DNA of 64,000 bases from positions 54,436-118,435 of the forward strand of contig JBDTNK010000001.1 of the NCBI GenBank assembly GCA_039933775.1. The letters are read 5' to 3'. This DNA is from JBDTNK01 sp039933775. Its GTDB lineage: Bacteria; Chloroflexota; Limnocylindria; QHBO01. This document shows, piece by piece, positions 27,271 to 38,645 of this stretch. Below the pieces are notes generated by a model. The model ran no database searches and was not told the DNA's origin. It saw only the letters and a program-made list of their open reading frames with translations. Position 1 is the first letter of the stretch, and each line of letters opens with the position of its first letter. The position numbers were made by a program, and so were the translations under genes.

Positions 27271-28259
27271 AACCGGCCGGCAGCGTCGAGCCAGCGATCG
27301 CAGTCATCGGTGACTGCCTCCTCGACGTCGCGCTGCGGCCTGACGCACGCGTCGAGCTCGGCGGCGACGTGCCCGCAGCGATCCGGCTCGGCGCGGGCGG
27401 CCAGGGCGCGAACCTCGCTGTGCGCCTGGCGCGCCGTGGCCGCCACGTCCGGCTCGTGGCACCCGTCGGCCACGACGCGGTCGGGGAGCTGCTGCGAACC
27501 GCGCTGGCCGACGACGGCATTGAGCTGGTACCCCTGCCGGTGGAGCGCAGTGGCGCCGTGGCCGCGTTCATCGACGACAGCGGCGAGCGGACCATGTACA
27601 GCGATCGTCCGACGCTGGATGGCGCCGCCGCCGTGGCTGCCGCGGGGCGGTGCGCCTGGGTCCACGTCTCCGGTTACGCGTTGGTCGGCGATGAGGGAGC
27701 CGCGCTGGCGCAACGGCTCGCCGGCCGCTTCGTCTCGGTCAACGGCGGATCGGCTGCCCATGGCGATGGCCGTGCGGCCCAGCTCCTGGAGCATCTCAGG
27801 ACGCTGCGACCCTCGCTCATCATCCTGAACGCCGCGGAGGCCGCCGCCCTCCTCGATGGGCCGATGCCACGCGGCGCGCCGACCCCGCGGCCCGGGGCGA
27901 CGTCCAACCCCGAAGAGGCCGCGCGACTGCTGGCCGAGGAGCTCGGCTCGCTCGTCGTCGTGACCGATGCGGCTCGCGGCGCCGACGCCGCCTGGCCCGG
28001 TGGGCGTGCTGTCCACGTGGCGGCGCTGCGCGCCCTCCCCATCGACGCCACCGGCGCGGGCGACGCGTTCGCGGCGGCCGTGATCGATGAGCTGGCTGAT
28101 GGCGCCTGGCCGCCGGACGAGGAGCGGATGCGTCGCGCCATGGCCGCTGGTGCGGAGCTTGCCGCACGCGTGGTGGCGGTCGACGGCGCGCAGGCGCGCG
28201 TGGCCGGCGAGCACGACACGATGGCTCGCCGGCGGGGTCAGGTAAGGTTGCCCGCATGA
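27264..28259 (+). CDS. psuK: PfkB-family kinase, probable pseudouridine kinase
   Basis: The 331-residue ribokinase-fold protein has IAVIGDCLLDV at the N-terminus, the sugar-binding GAGGQGANLAVRLARRG, and the anion-hole/catalytic motif DATGAGDAFAAAVI near the C-terminus. PfkB kinases phosphorylate sugars or nucleosides. Because its stop overlaps the start of psuG (ATGA), it most likely phosphorylates pseudouridine to pseudouridine 5'-phosphate, the substrate of PsuG. That assignment rests on context. It overlaps DUF2203 by 7 bases at its own start. Confidence 0.8.
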   Translation: MLKPAGSVEPAIAVIGDCLLDVALRPDARVELGGDVPAAIRLGAGGQGANLAVRLARRGRHVRLVAPVGHDAVGELLRTALADDGIELVPLPVERSGAVAAFIDDSGERTMYSDRPTLDGAAAVAAAGRCAWVHVSGYALVGDEGAALAQRLAGRFVSVNGGSAAHGDGRAAQLLEHLRTLRPSLIILNAAEAAALLDGPMPRGAPTPRPGATSNPEEAARLLAEELGSLVVVTDAARGADAAWPGGRAVHVAALRALPIDATGAGDAFAAAVIDELADGAWPPDEERMRRAMAAGAELAARVVAVDGAQARVAGEHDTMARRRGQVRLPA

Positions 28260-29194
28260 CCGGTCGGCTTCCGCCGTGGCTTGTGATCGCCGATGAGGTG
28301 CGGGAAGCGCTCGCCGCCGGCCGCCCGATCGTGGCCCTGGAGTCTTCGCTCATCGCCCAGGGCCTGCCGATTCCGCACAATCTCGAGACGGCCCTGGCCG
28401 CCGATGCCGCGGTACGCCAGCACGGCGCGGTGCCGGCCACCGTGGCGCTCGAGGACGGGCGGCTCCTCGTCGGCGCGGCGCGCGACGTGCTGGAGCGGCT
28501 CGCAGATCCGGAGCGGCATCCGGCCAAGGCCGCATCGCGCGATTTCGGCCCGCTGCTCGCGGCGGGGACGCTGGCCGCCACCACGGTGAGCGCCACCATG
28601 CGAGCCGCGCATCTGGCGGGCATCTCCGTCTTCGCGACCGGCGGAATCGGCGGCGTGCACCGTGGCGCGAGCCGGAGCTGGGACGTGAGCTCCGACATCG
28701 ACGAGCTGGCCGCGACACCGGTTGGCGTCGTGTGTTCCGGGGCGAAATCGATCCTCGACCTGCCGGCCACCGTCGAGCTGCTCGAGACGCGCCGCGTGCC
28801 CATCGTCGGCATCGGCACCCGCGAGCTGCCGGCGTTCTACAGTGTGACCAGCGGGATCACCGTTTCGCATTCGGTGCGCGATCCTCGTGCCGCGGCGGCG
28901 GCGCTCGACGCGCACCTGTCGATCGCCGGATCGGGCGGGATGCTCTTCGTCAACCCGCCGCCGGCCGAGCTCGCGCTGCCCGGCGCCGAGGTCGAGGCCT
29001 GGATCGCGGAAGCGGTCGCGCTCGCGGACGCAGAGGGCATCCGAGCCGGCGCCGTCACGCCATTCGTGCTGGCCCACGTGGCCGAGGCATCGGGCGGTCG
29101 AACGCTGCACGCCAACATCGGTCTCATCGTCAACAACGCCGCCACCGCCGCCCTGCTGGCCGTGGCGCTGATGGAACGTCGCTCCCGGGGTTGA
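28256..29194 (+). CDS. psuG: Pseudouridine-5'-phosphate glycosidase
   Basis: PsuG (312 residues) breaks the C-C glycosidic bond of pseudouridine 5'-phosphate into uracil and ribose 5-phosphate. The sequence contains the family's VALESSLIAQGLPIPHNLETA, TVSATMRAAHLAGISVFATGGIGGVHRGA, the catalytic-lysine segment VCSGAKSILDLPATVELLET, and TPFVLAHVAEASGGRTLHANIGLIVNNA. Length and order are normal. With the upstream kinase it forms a complete pseudouridine catabolic pair used in RNA turnover. Confidence 0.95.
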   Translation: MTGRLPPWLVIADEVREALAAGRPIVALESSLIAQGLPIPHNLETALAADAAVRQHGAVPATVALEDGRLLVGAARDVLERLADPERHPAKAASRDFGPLLAAGTLAATTVSATMRAAHLAGISVFATGGIGGVHRGASRSWDVSSDIDELAATPVGVVCSGAKSILDLPATVELLETRRVPIVGIGTRELPAFYSVTSGITVSHSVRDPRAAAAALDAHLSIAGSGGMLFVNPPPAELALPGAEVEAWIAEAVALADAEGIRAGAVTPFVLAHVAEASGGRTLHANIGLIVNNAATAALLAVALMERRSRG

Positions 29195-29252
29195 AGGCTC
29201 CGCTATCCTGCGGCGGACAGGCGGGATCGAGATGGGTGAGGAGGGCGACGCG

Positions 29253-29753
29253 ATGCGCATCTACGACGGGAGCCCGCGCCAGGACTGGGAGGAGGTGCTG
29301 CGCAGCATCGGCGCCCACGCCGACCGGCAGCAGCTGAAGGAGCTCCTCTTCGTCGAGCTCGAGCCCGGCTTCATCCTGCAGGGCCTGGCCCAGGCGACCG
29401 CGGGACGCAGCGACGAGGGCTTCGGCCACCTGGTCAAGAAGACATTCGAGATCGACGAAGACCAGGCGGCCAAGCTGATGGACGACGCCACCGAGATGCG
29501 CGGGACGGCTACCGGCGGCGAGCCGCATCTCGAGATCGCCAACTACTACCAGCACGCGCTGCGCGTCATCGGCAAGTGGATCGACTCGCAGAAGGCGCGT
29601 GATGTCTTCTTCTTCGAGCAGGAGGGGTCGTTCGTGGTGCGCATCCTGGCCACGAGCTCGAGCGGGAGCGTCGCTCACCAGCTCTCCGAATTCACTCGCG
29701 ACGAGATTGTGGCTATGATCGAGGCCGCACCGCAGGCGCGCGATCACGCGTGA
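29253..29753 (+). CDS. Conserved-looking small cytoplasmic protein, unknown function
   Basis: The 166-residue acidic protein has no recognised domain. It reads as alpha-beta with FVELEPGFILQGLAQ and FFFEQEGSFVVRILATSSSG as the most structured stretches. No signal or membrane segment is present. The ATG at 29253 is chosen over the in-frame ATG at 29232 because GAGGAGG lies 8 bases upstream. It follows psuG by 58 bases and is followed 30 bases later by a 50-residue membrane protein, probably in the same transcript. Confidence 0.65.
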   Translation: MRIYDGSPRQDWEEVLRSIGAHADRQQLKELLFVELEPGFILQGLAQATAGRSDEGFGHLVKKTFEIDEDQAAKLMDDATEMRGTATGGEPHLEIANYYQHALRVIGKWIDSQKARDVFFFEQEGSFVVRILATSSSGSVAHQLSEFTRDEIVAMIEAAPQARDHA

Positions 29754-29783
29754 CCATCTAGCACTCCAGGGGAGGTCGCAACC

Positions 29784-29936
29784 GTGAAGGCGTTGAAAGT
29801 CGTACTCGTGAGCATCGGGGCACTGCTTGCCGCCCTGATCGTGATTCCCATGGTCGTGCTCGGCGGCCTCTTCGTGTGGCTCAAGCTCACCGAGGAGAGC
29901 GACGAGGAAGCAATGGAGCTCGACGACACGATCTGA
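29784..29936 (+). CDS. 50-residue single-pass membrane protein
   Basis: A GTG start with GGGGAGG 7-8 bases upstream opens a 50-codon frame. The product is a short basic N-terminus (MKALK), one membrane helix (VVLVSIGALLAALIVIPMVV continuing to LGGLFVWLKL) and an acidic cytoplasmic or external tail (TEESDEEAMELDDTI). A terminator follows 25 bases after the stop, supporting a real gene at the end of the psuK-psuG operon. Function unknown. Confidence 0.7.
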   Translation: MKALKVVLVSIGALLAALIVIPMVVLGGLFVWLKLTEESDEEAMELDDTI

Positions 29937-29960
29937 GCTCTCCTTGGCTCCAGACCGATG

Positions 29961-29990
29961 CGGGCGCCTTGCTGGCGCCCGTTTTCTTTG
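29961..29990 (+). terminator. Rho-independent terminator
   Basis: CGGGCGCC (29961-29968) pairs with GGCGCCCG (29974-29981) around a 5-base loop, followed by TTTTCTTT. It closes the plus-strand operon and sits just before the 3' end of the convergent UbiA gene. Confidence 0.85.
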
Positions 29991-29994
29991 TTCG

Positions 29995-30819
29995 TCAGCC
30001 CGTGGCAATGGCCCAGGCTGCGGTCCAGCACACGGCGGCGACAAGCATGCCGTACCAGAGCCGGCGCGCATCGCGCGCACCCTGCGCCACCGCCACCAGG
30101 CCCGCCAAACCCAGCGCCATGACCGCCGGCGTGAGGCCGCCACCGGCCAGCAGTGCAATGCCCACGCCGATCCCCACCGCCATCGCCACGACGAACGCGA
30201 TGCGGCGGCTGCGCTCGCGTCCCAGGACCTGCGCCAGGCTGCGCGAGCCGCCCGACGCATCGGCGTCGAAGTCCCGAGCGGTATTGGCCAGATGCGCGGC
30301 ACCGGCGAACGGCGGCACGAGCAGGGCGGCGGCGAACACCCGCTCAGCCGGCACGCCGACGCCGGCCGCGATCCAGAAGGGCAGCACACCGAAGCTGATG
30401 AGGTACGGAATGACCGATGCCGGCGTGCGCGACAGCGCCAGGTTGTAGGCCAGCGCCGACGCCGTCGCGATGGCGCCCAGGGCCAGCGCCAGCACGCCAA
30501 GCCGCAGCGACGCGGCCAGTTGGAGACCGAGGCCGATGGAGGCGACCCAGAGCGCGGCGTTGACGCTCAGATCGCCCGATGGGATGGGCTTCTCGGGGCG
30601 CGCCGCGGCGTCGCGGTCGCGATCGGCCAGGTCGTTGGTGGCGCCGGTGAAGACCTGAGATCCGGCGATGCTGAGCACGGTCAGGATCACCAGCCCGGCA
30701 TCGATCGGTCCGCCGTGCTGTGCGGCGAGGATCGCGGCCAGCGCCGCGCTGAGGAGCACGACCGCCAGCGCGGGGGCGGGATGGATGACGCGCAGCACGG
30801 CCGGCACGCCGCCGATCAT
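29995..30819 (-). CDS. UbiA-family prenyltransferase
   Basis: The 274-residue protein has eight or nine membrane helices and both Asp-rich motifs: NDLADRDRDA after helix 2 binds the prenyl diphosphate through magnesium, and NTARDFDAD after helix 6 is the second. UbiA enzymes prenylate aromatic acceptors such as 4-hydroxybenzoate, DHNA, homogentisate or heme (CtaB), or chlorophyllide. EKPIPSGDLS resembles the EKPxPSG loop common to several subfamilies, so the acceptor is not assigned. It converges on the terminator at 29961. Confidence 0.85.
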   Translation of the reverse strand: MIGGVPAVLRVIHPAPALAVVLLSAALAAILAAQHGGPIDAGLVILTVLSIAGSQVFTGATNDLADRDRDAAARPEKPIPSGDLSVNAALWVASIGLGLQLAASLRLGVLALALGAIATASALAYNLALSRTPASVIPYLISFGVLPFWIAAGVGVPAERVFAAALLVPPFAGAAHLANTARDFDADASGGSRSLAQVLGRERSRRIAFVVAMAVGIGVGIALLAGGGLTPAVMALGLAGLVAVAQGARDARRLWYGMLVAAVCWTAAWAIATG

Positions 30820-30829
30820 AGTTGCCCGG

Positions 30830-30857
30830 TTGACCGGTGGCTCGGGTCATGCAGAAT
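30830..30857 (+). promoter_or_regulatory. Candidate promoter of the septum-formation-like lipoprotein gene
   Basis: TTGACC (30830-30835) and CAGAAT (30852-30857) are 16 bases apart. A leader of about 77 bases would follow. Spacing is slightly short, so this is a moderate call. Confidence 0.4.
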
Positions 30858-30941
30858 ACCTGCGCGACCTTCGCTGTCCGATGCCCCCGCCAGCGTTGAC
30901 CCTGCGTAACTGCCCCAAAAACATGCACGAGGCCATCTCCC

Positions 30942-31496
30942 ATGAACCGCACCTTCCTCGGCGCGCTGCTGGTGGCGCTGGCCGTTGCGGCCAGTGCCTG
31001 TTCGGGCGGCGACGCGAGCGACAGCCCACGCTCCAGCGGCGCCGCGTCGGTCGTGGTGTCGCCAACGGTCGAGGCGTCCGAATCGCTCGCCGCCAGCGAG
31101 CCAGCCAGCTCCCCCGCCGAGGGCGAGGCGACGGCCGCGAACGACCTGTCGCCGAGCGACTGCTTCAATACCGATGGCAGCCAGGTCGACGAGGTGAGCG
31201 TCGTCGACTGCGAGCAGCCGCACTTCTACGAGGCGTTCCTCAACTACGACATGACCCAGGGTGACGCGGAGGCGTACCCGGGCGACGAGGCCGTGCTGAG
31301 CGACGCGGATGACCAGTGCCGACCCGCATTCGAGGAGTATGTCGGCACCGCATACGACGACTCGGCGCTGTACATCACGGTCATCCGCCCCTCGGAGTCG
31401 ACCTGGGGCGATGGTGACCGCACCGTCATCTGCGTTGTCAACACCGAGAACGCCGCGACCGAGATGACCGGATCGGCGGAGGGCACCGAGCAGTAG
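30942..31496 (+). CDS. Lipoprotein with septum-formation-like domain
   Basis: The 184-residue protein has a lipoprotein signal (LGALLVALAVAASACSG, lipobox ASAC) and a Ser/Ala-rich linker to about residue 65. A domain follows that starts LSPSDCFNTDGSQVDEVSVVDCEQPHFYEAFLNY. The Cys spacing with VVDCxxPHxxE matches the small extracytoplasmic septum-formation domain found in actinobacterial and related proteins. Two further cysteines (DDQCRPAF and VICVVNT) probably form disulfides. It would be anchored on the outer face of the membrane. The exact role is unknown. Confidence 0.75.
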   Translation: MNRTFLGALLVALAVAASACSGGDASDSPRSSGAASVVVSPTVEASESLAASEPASSPAEGEATAANDLSPSDCFNTDGSQVDEVSVVDCEQPHFYEAFLNYDMTQGDAEAYPGDEAVLSDADDQCRPAFEEYVGTAYDDSALYITVIRPSESTWGDGDRTVICVVNTENAATEMTGSAEGTEQ

Positions 31497-31571
31497 CACG
31501 CCAGTCGTAGCCCGTGCAGCGCGGGGAGGTGTCCCCGGCATTGGTCTGCGCTATGCTTACTTCCCGAGTAG

Positions 31572-34570
<2,999 letters not shown>

Positions 34571-34737
34571 CCGTTTGACCGCGTTGACCCACGTTCCCGA
34601 GCCCGATCCTGGGTAGACGGACATTCCCGACCTCGACCTACTCACCTGTCGTTCTGCCGAAGCCGGCAATTGCACTCACGTCGTGGGAGTCACCGGCACC
34701 GGCACGTCGGCACTCCGCTGATCGAGGCTATATCCAC

Positions 34738-34767
34738 ATGAAGCACTGCTGGCAGGCGAGACGATGA
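34738..34767 (+). other. Candidate 9-residue leader ORF coupled to rho
   Basis: ATG at 34738 opens a frame encoding MKHCWQARR, whose TGA stop overlaps the rho ATG as ATGA. This is the same junction type used between many genes here. It could couple rho translation to an upstream ribosome, or be chance. No Shine-Dalgarno sequence is evident before the small ATG. Confidence 0.3.
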
Positions 34768-36257
34768 ACGACGACAACCGACCTCAGCGGCGACGACCGC
34801 GACGACGATCCGATGGCGGCGGCGGCGGTGGTGGTGGTGGTGGTGGTGGCAATCGCCGGCAGCCGGCGCGCACGCCGAACTACGCAGGGCGTCGCAACGC
34901 CTATGCATCGGGCGGCTATTCATCGGTCTACGCTGGACCATTCCCGACCGAGGACGATGCCGACGGCATGTCGCTCGCCGAGCTCCAGGGCAAGTCGCTC
35001 GACGAGCTGCGCGAGCTGGCCGACGAGCACGGCGTTGAGAGTGAGAACCTCGAGCATTCCGACCTGGTCCTGAAGCTGCTCGACGCGGTGCCACTGGCAC
35101 CGAGCCAGCCGCGCCACGAGCAGAACGGTCAGGCGGGCCCGGCAACCGGCTACCTCGAGCTCGTGGACGAGGGCTTCGGCTTCCTGCGCCGCCACGGCGT
35201 GATGCCGTCGAACGACGACGTGTATGTCAGCAGCAGCCAGGTGCGCCGCTTCGGCCTGCGCACCGGCGACCACGTCACCGGCCATACCCGACCGCCCAAG
35301 GAGCAGGAGAAGTACCAGGGGCTGCTGCGCGTCGACACCATCAACGGCGTCGAGCCCGAGATTTCGCGGCGGCGGCCCAACTTCGACACGCTCGTGCCGG
35401 TCTTCCCCGACGAGATGTTCAATCTCGAGACGGATCAGAAGAACCTCACCCAGCGGCTCGTCAACCTCATCAGCCCCATCGGCAAGGGCCAGCGCGGGCT
35501 GATCCTGTCACCCGCCAAGGCAGGCAAGACGACGGTCCTCAAACACATCGCGGCGGGCATCACCGAGAACTATCCCGAGGTCACGCTCATGGTGGCGCTC
35601 ATCGGTGAGCGACCGGAAGAGGTGACCGACATGCAGCGCTCGGTGAAGGGCGAGATCTTCAGCTCCACCTTCGATGAGCCGACCGAGAACCACACCCGCG
35701 TTGCGGAGATGACGCTCGAGATCGCGAAGCGGCAGGTCGAGATCGGCCGCGACGTCGTGATCCTGCTCGACTCGATCACGCGCCTGGCGCGCGCCTACAA
35801 CCTCGCCCTGCCGGCATCGGGCAAGACGCTCTCCGGCGGCGTGGACCCGGTGGCGCTCTACCCCCCGAAGCGCTTCTTCGGTGCCGCGCGCAACATCGAG
35901 CATGGCGGAAGCCTGACCATCATCGCCACGTGCCTCGTGGACACGGGCAGCCGCATGGACGACGTCATCTACGAGGAGTTCAAAGGCACGGGCAACATGG
36001 AGCTCGCCCTGGACCGAAAGCTGAGCGAGAAGCGGATCTTCCCCGCCATCGACGTGCTGCGGTCCGGCACCCGTCGCGAGGAGCTGCTGCTCGACGAGAA
36101 CGAGCTGCGCATGGTCTGGACCATGCGACGCATGCTCAGCGCGCTCGGCCCCAACGAAGGGATCGAGCTCCTCATGCAGCGCCTCGGCAAGACGAAGGAC
36201 AACGCGGAGTTCCTCGTCACGCTCAGCAAGTCGGTCGAGTCCTCCGAGAGTCGCTGA
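34764..36257 (+). CDS. rho: Transcription termination factor Rho
   Basis: Rho is the hexameric RNA helicase that ends many transcripts. In this 497-residue protein a basic, glycine-rich disordered N-terminus (RRPRRRSD, then twelve glycines) precedes the Rho N-terminal helical domain ([20 protein letters not shown]) and the cold-shock RNA-binding domain ([15 protein letters not shown]). The RecA-type ATPase follows, with Walker [16 protein letters not shown], Walker [17 protein letters not shown] and [21 protein letters not shown]. It lies 193 bases after the preceding stop; that gap may hold autoregulatory sequence, but nothing definite is seen apart from a 9-codon frame. Confidence 0.96.
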   Translation: MNDDNRPQRRRPRRRSDGGGGGGGGGGGGNRRQPARTPNYAGRRNAYASGGYSSVYAGPFPTEDDADGMSLAELQGKSLDELRELADEHGVESENLEHSDLVLKLLDAVPLAPSQPRHEQNGQAGPATGYLELVDEGFGFLRRHGVMPSNDDVYVSSSQVRRFGLRTGDHVTGHTRPPKEQEKYQGLLRVDTINGVEPEISRRRPNFDTLVPVFPDEMFNLETDQKNLTQRLVNLISPIGKGQRGLILSPAKAGKTTVLKHIAAGITENYPEVTLMVALIGERPEEVTDMQRSVKGEIFSSTFDEPTENHTRVAEMTLEIAKRQVEIGRDVVILLDSITRLARAYNLALPASGKTLSGGVDPVALYPPKRFFGAARNIEHGGSLTIIATCLVDTGSRMDDVIYEEFKGTGNMELALDRKLSEKRIFPAIDVLRSGTRREELLLDENELRMVWTMRRMLSALGPNEGIELLMQRLGKTKDNAEFLVTLSKSVESSESR

Positions 36258-36279
36258 CCCGGCGCGTCTCCGGCACCGC

Positions 36280-37626
36280 ATGGCCCGATCACTGCCGCTG
36301 CTCTGCCTGGCGTTCCTGCTGGCCGCCTGCGGCTCCGCTCCGCGGTCGAGTGATGCCCCCGAGCCTTCGGGACCGATGACCATCGCGCCCAGCGCGAGCA
36401 TCCCTTCGGCGCCTGCGGTGGGCATCGTGCTACCGGCGCCCGGTTCGAGCTCGCCGATCTACGGCCCGAATCCCGGGGCGATCGTGGTGGCGATCGACCC
36501 CGGGCACGGCGGCTGCCTGGATTGGGGAGTTCCCAACCCCTGGGACAACACCGCGGCCAACGCCGAGAAGACGAGCACGCTGGGGATCGCGCTTCAGCTG
36601 CGTGACCGCCTTCGCGCGGCAGGGGTGAGCGTCGTCATGGCTCGCGATGCCGACGAGGCGATCGCCGGCGACGACTACCCGCCGCAGGGCTGCGACGGCC
36701 CGCAATTCCGCGACGTGAACGGCGACGGGCTGGCCGGCTTCGGATCGGATCTGCCCGAGGGCACGCTTGCCCGGGACGAGCTGCAGGCACGCATCGACCT
36801 CGCCAACGTGGCGCGGGCTGATGTCCTGCTGAGCATCCATATCAACTCGTTCGTCGACGACGATGGCGATCCGATCGAGATCGCCGCCAGCCAGACCTTC
36901 TATACCGATGAGACGGCCTGGGGACCAGCCAGCGCTGGTCTCGCCGCCGATGTGCAGTCCGGTGCCGTGGCGGGACTGCGCGGCGCGCCCTATCCGCGCC
37001 AGGACCGCGGTACGGAGGCCAAGAACTACTACGTCGTGGCGCCGCCCCTGTTTGCACCCACCGAGGATCGGCCCGATCCGTGGAAGCAGCCCGCGCGCGG
37101 GGCGCTCATGCCCGCGGTGCTGAGCGAGGTCGGGTCCATGAGCCTCGAGGCCGAAGCGACGTACCTGCGCGCTCCAGCCGGCCAGGCCGCGTTGGCCGAC
37201 GGGCTGTTCAATGGGCTGGCCACGTGGTTCGCAGCGCGGCCGCTCGCCGTGCGCTGGACGATCGACGGGGATGTGTCGCCGCCCCAGCCGGCGCCCGGCG
37301 ATGGCCCGCCCTTCTGGGCGCCGCTGCTCCCGGACGCGGCTCCGCTCGTGACGCTGACGAACAGCGGCACACGGACCTGGCCCGCTGACGTTCGGCTGCT
37401 CGGTGCTTGGGAAGCGAGCAGCGCGCCCTATCTGCGCGTGGCCCCTGTGCTCGATGAGCTCGCCGTGGACCTGCCCCGACTGCGCGCCGGGGAGTCGGTC
37501 ACCGTCGAGCTGCCGATGAGCATGCCGCTCGCCCGCGCCGTTGCCTGGATCGACCTGAAAGCTGGTGGCCAGCGACTGTCGGACCTGGGCTCCCCAGCGC
37601 TGCAGGTCGCGACGAAGGCACACTGA
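36280..37626 (+). CDS. N-acetylmuramoyl-L-alanine amidase (Amidase_3), lipoprotein
   Basis: The 448-residue protein has a lipoprotein signal (LCLAFLLAACGS). The zinc amidase domain shows IDPGHGGCLDWG (first His), a region with EKTSTLGIALQLRDRL (Glu), LLSIHINSFVD (second His) and LSEVGSMSLEAEATYL (catalytic Glu). It cleaves the bond between MurNAc and the stem peptide in peptidoglycan. The C-terminal 130 residues form a separate beta-type domain (PLVTLTNSGTRTWPADVRLLGAWE), probably a wall-binding or Ig-like module. It follows rho by 22 bases and precedes another wall hydrolase. Confidence 0.9.
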   Translation: MARSLPLLCLAFLLAACGSAPRSSDAPEPSGPMTIAPSASIPSAPAVGIVLPAPGSSSPIYGPNPGAIVVAIDPGHGGCLDWGVPNPWDNTAANAEKTSTLGIALQLRDRLRAAGVSVVMARDADEAIAGDDYPPQGCDGPQFRDVNGDGLAGFGSDLPEGTLARDELQARIDLANVARADVLLSIHINSFVDDDGDPIEIAASQTFYTDETAWGPASAGLAADVQSGAVAGLRGAPYPRQDRGTEAKNYYVVAPPLFAPTEDRPDPWKQPARGALMPAVLSEVGSMSLEAEATYLRAPAGQAALADGLFNGLATWFAARPLAVRWTIDGDVSPPQPAPGDGPPFWAPLLPDAAPLVTLTNSGTRTWPADVRLLGAWEASSAPYLRVAPVLDELAVDLPRLRAGESVTVELPMSMPLARAVAWIDLKAGGQRLSDLGSPALQVATKAH

Positions 37627-37666
37627 AAGGACCGGCGCCTCCGGTACTGACGGCGCGCAGGTGACA

Positions 37667-37695
37667 TTGCCAGCAGCCGGTCAACTTGGTAGGCT
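37667..37695 (+). promoter_or_regulatory. Promoter of the LytM/M23 peptidase gene
   Basis: TTGCCA (37667-37672) and TAGGCT (37690-37695) are exactly 17 bases apart. Transcription would start about 37702, so a TTG codon at 37686 cannot be the start and a downstream start is required. Confidence 0.6.
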
Positions 37696-37727
37696 CTGCC
37701 GGTCTTCGATTCCGGTCCCGCTCGAAA

Positions 37728-38600
37728 GTGCAGGGAGAGCGCGACGCGCAGCCGGTATCGCGCGTATTCTCTAACCTGCTCAAACGCTCGCGGGAGCCCG
37801 GTCTATTGCATGATCCGCGGCGGCTGGTACGCCGTCTTACAGATACACGTGTCTTCGCGCGTGTAACCGCTCACCTCACCGTCCTGGCACTCGTCGTCAT
37901 GAGCGCCGGGTTCGGCATTGCCGCAACGCGCGGCAGCGGTACATCTGCAATACCGGTGCCAGAGGTCCAACCCTTCTTCGACCTGGTGGGCATTGCACGA
38001 GCCGGTGCCAACGACCCGACGGTGTCGGCGCAATTCAGCGCGGACCTCGTCCCGGACCCCACCGTTGACGACCAGATGCCGAACCGCATGGGCATCCGTC
38101 CCGAGACATCCGCTCCTTCCGCCGATGCGAATCCCGCCACGCCCGCGCCGCGCGAGCCTGAGACGCCGCTGCCCCTCGTCGCCGCCAACGGCGCTCCGGT
38201 GGCTCCGTCCGCCGTCGTCCAGCCTGAGCCGGTGGCCGCGCCGGGGGCACTCCTGTGGCCAGTCTCCGGCGGATCGATCAGCCAGTACTTCCACGCCGGT
38301 CACCTGGCGCTCGACATCGCTGCGCCCGCCGGCAACGCGGTCTTCGCCGCGGCCGGTGGCACGGTGACGTTCGTGGGTTGGATGAACAACGGTGGTGGCA
38401 ACGTCATCTCGATCGACCACGGCAACGGGCTGCAGACCGTCTACAACCACCTCGGCGGCTTCGCGATCGGCACCGGTACCTACGTCGCGCCGGGACAGAT
38501 CATCGGATATGTGGGCTGTACCGGGATGTGCACCGGGCCGCATGTGCATTTCGAGGTCATCGTCGGCGGCGTCATCGTCAACCCGCTGCGCTACCTGTGA
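37728..38600 (+). CDS. M23 (LytM-type) peptidoglycan endopeptidase
   Basis: The 290-residue protein has a basic N-terminus, one membrane or signal segment (HLTVLALVVMSAGFGIAAT), a Pro/Ala-rich linker, and a C-terminal M23 domain. Zinc ligands are His and Asp in FHAGHLALDIAAP and the HxH in GPHVHFEVIVGG; NVISIDHGNGLQTVYNHL precedes them. It would cleave peptide cross-links outside the cell, alongside the amidase encoded just upstream. The GTG at 37728 is taken because the promoter maps after any earlier start. A GC-rich hairpin without a T-run follows the stop (38604-38622). Confidence 0.85.
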   Translation: MQGERDAQPVSRVFSNLLKRSREPGLLHDPRRLVRRLTDTRVFARVTAHLTVLALVVMSAGFGIAATRGSGTSAIPVPEVQPFFDLVGIARAGANDPTVSAQFSADLVPDPTVDDQMPNRMGIRPETSAPSADANPATPAPREPETPLPLVAANGAPVAPSAVVQPEPVAAPGALLWPVSGGSISQYFHAGHLALDIAAPAGNAVFAAAGGTVTFVGWMNNGGGNVISIDHGNGLQTVYNHLGGFAIGTGTYVAPGQIIGYVGCTGMCTGPHVHFEVIVGGVIVNPLRYL

Positions 38601-38645
38601 CGCGCGGCGCCACGAGCGCCGCTTCCGGGGTGCATGAGGCGAGCG

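Noticed and set aside
38604..38622. Hairpin after the LytM gene as a terminator
   Set aside because: The 7-bp stem has no following T-run and obg begins 24 bases later.
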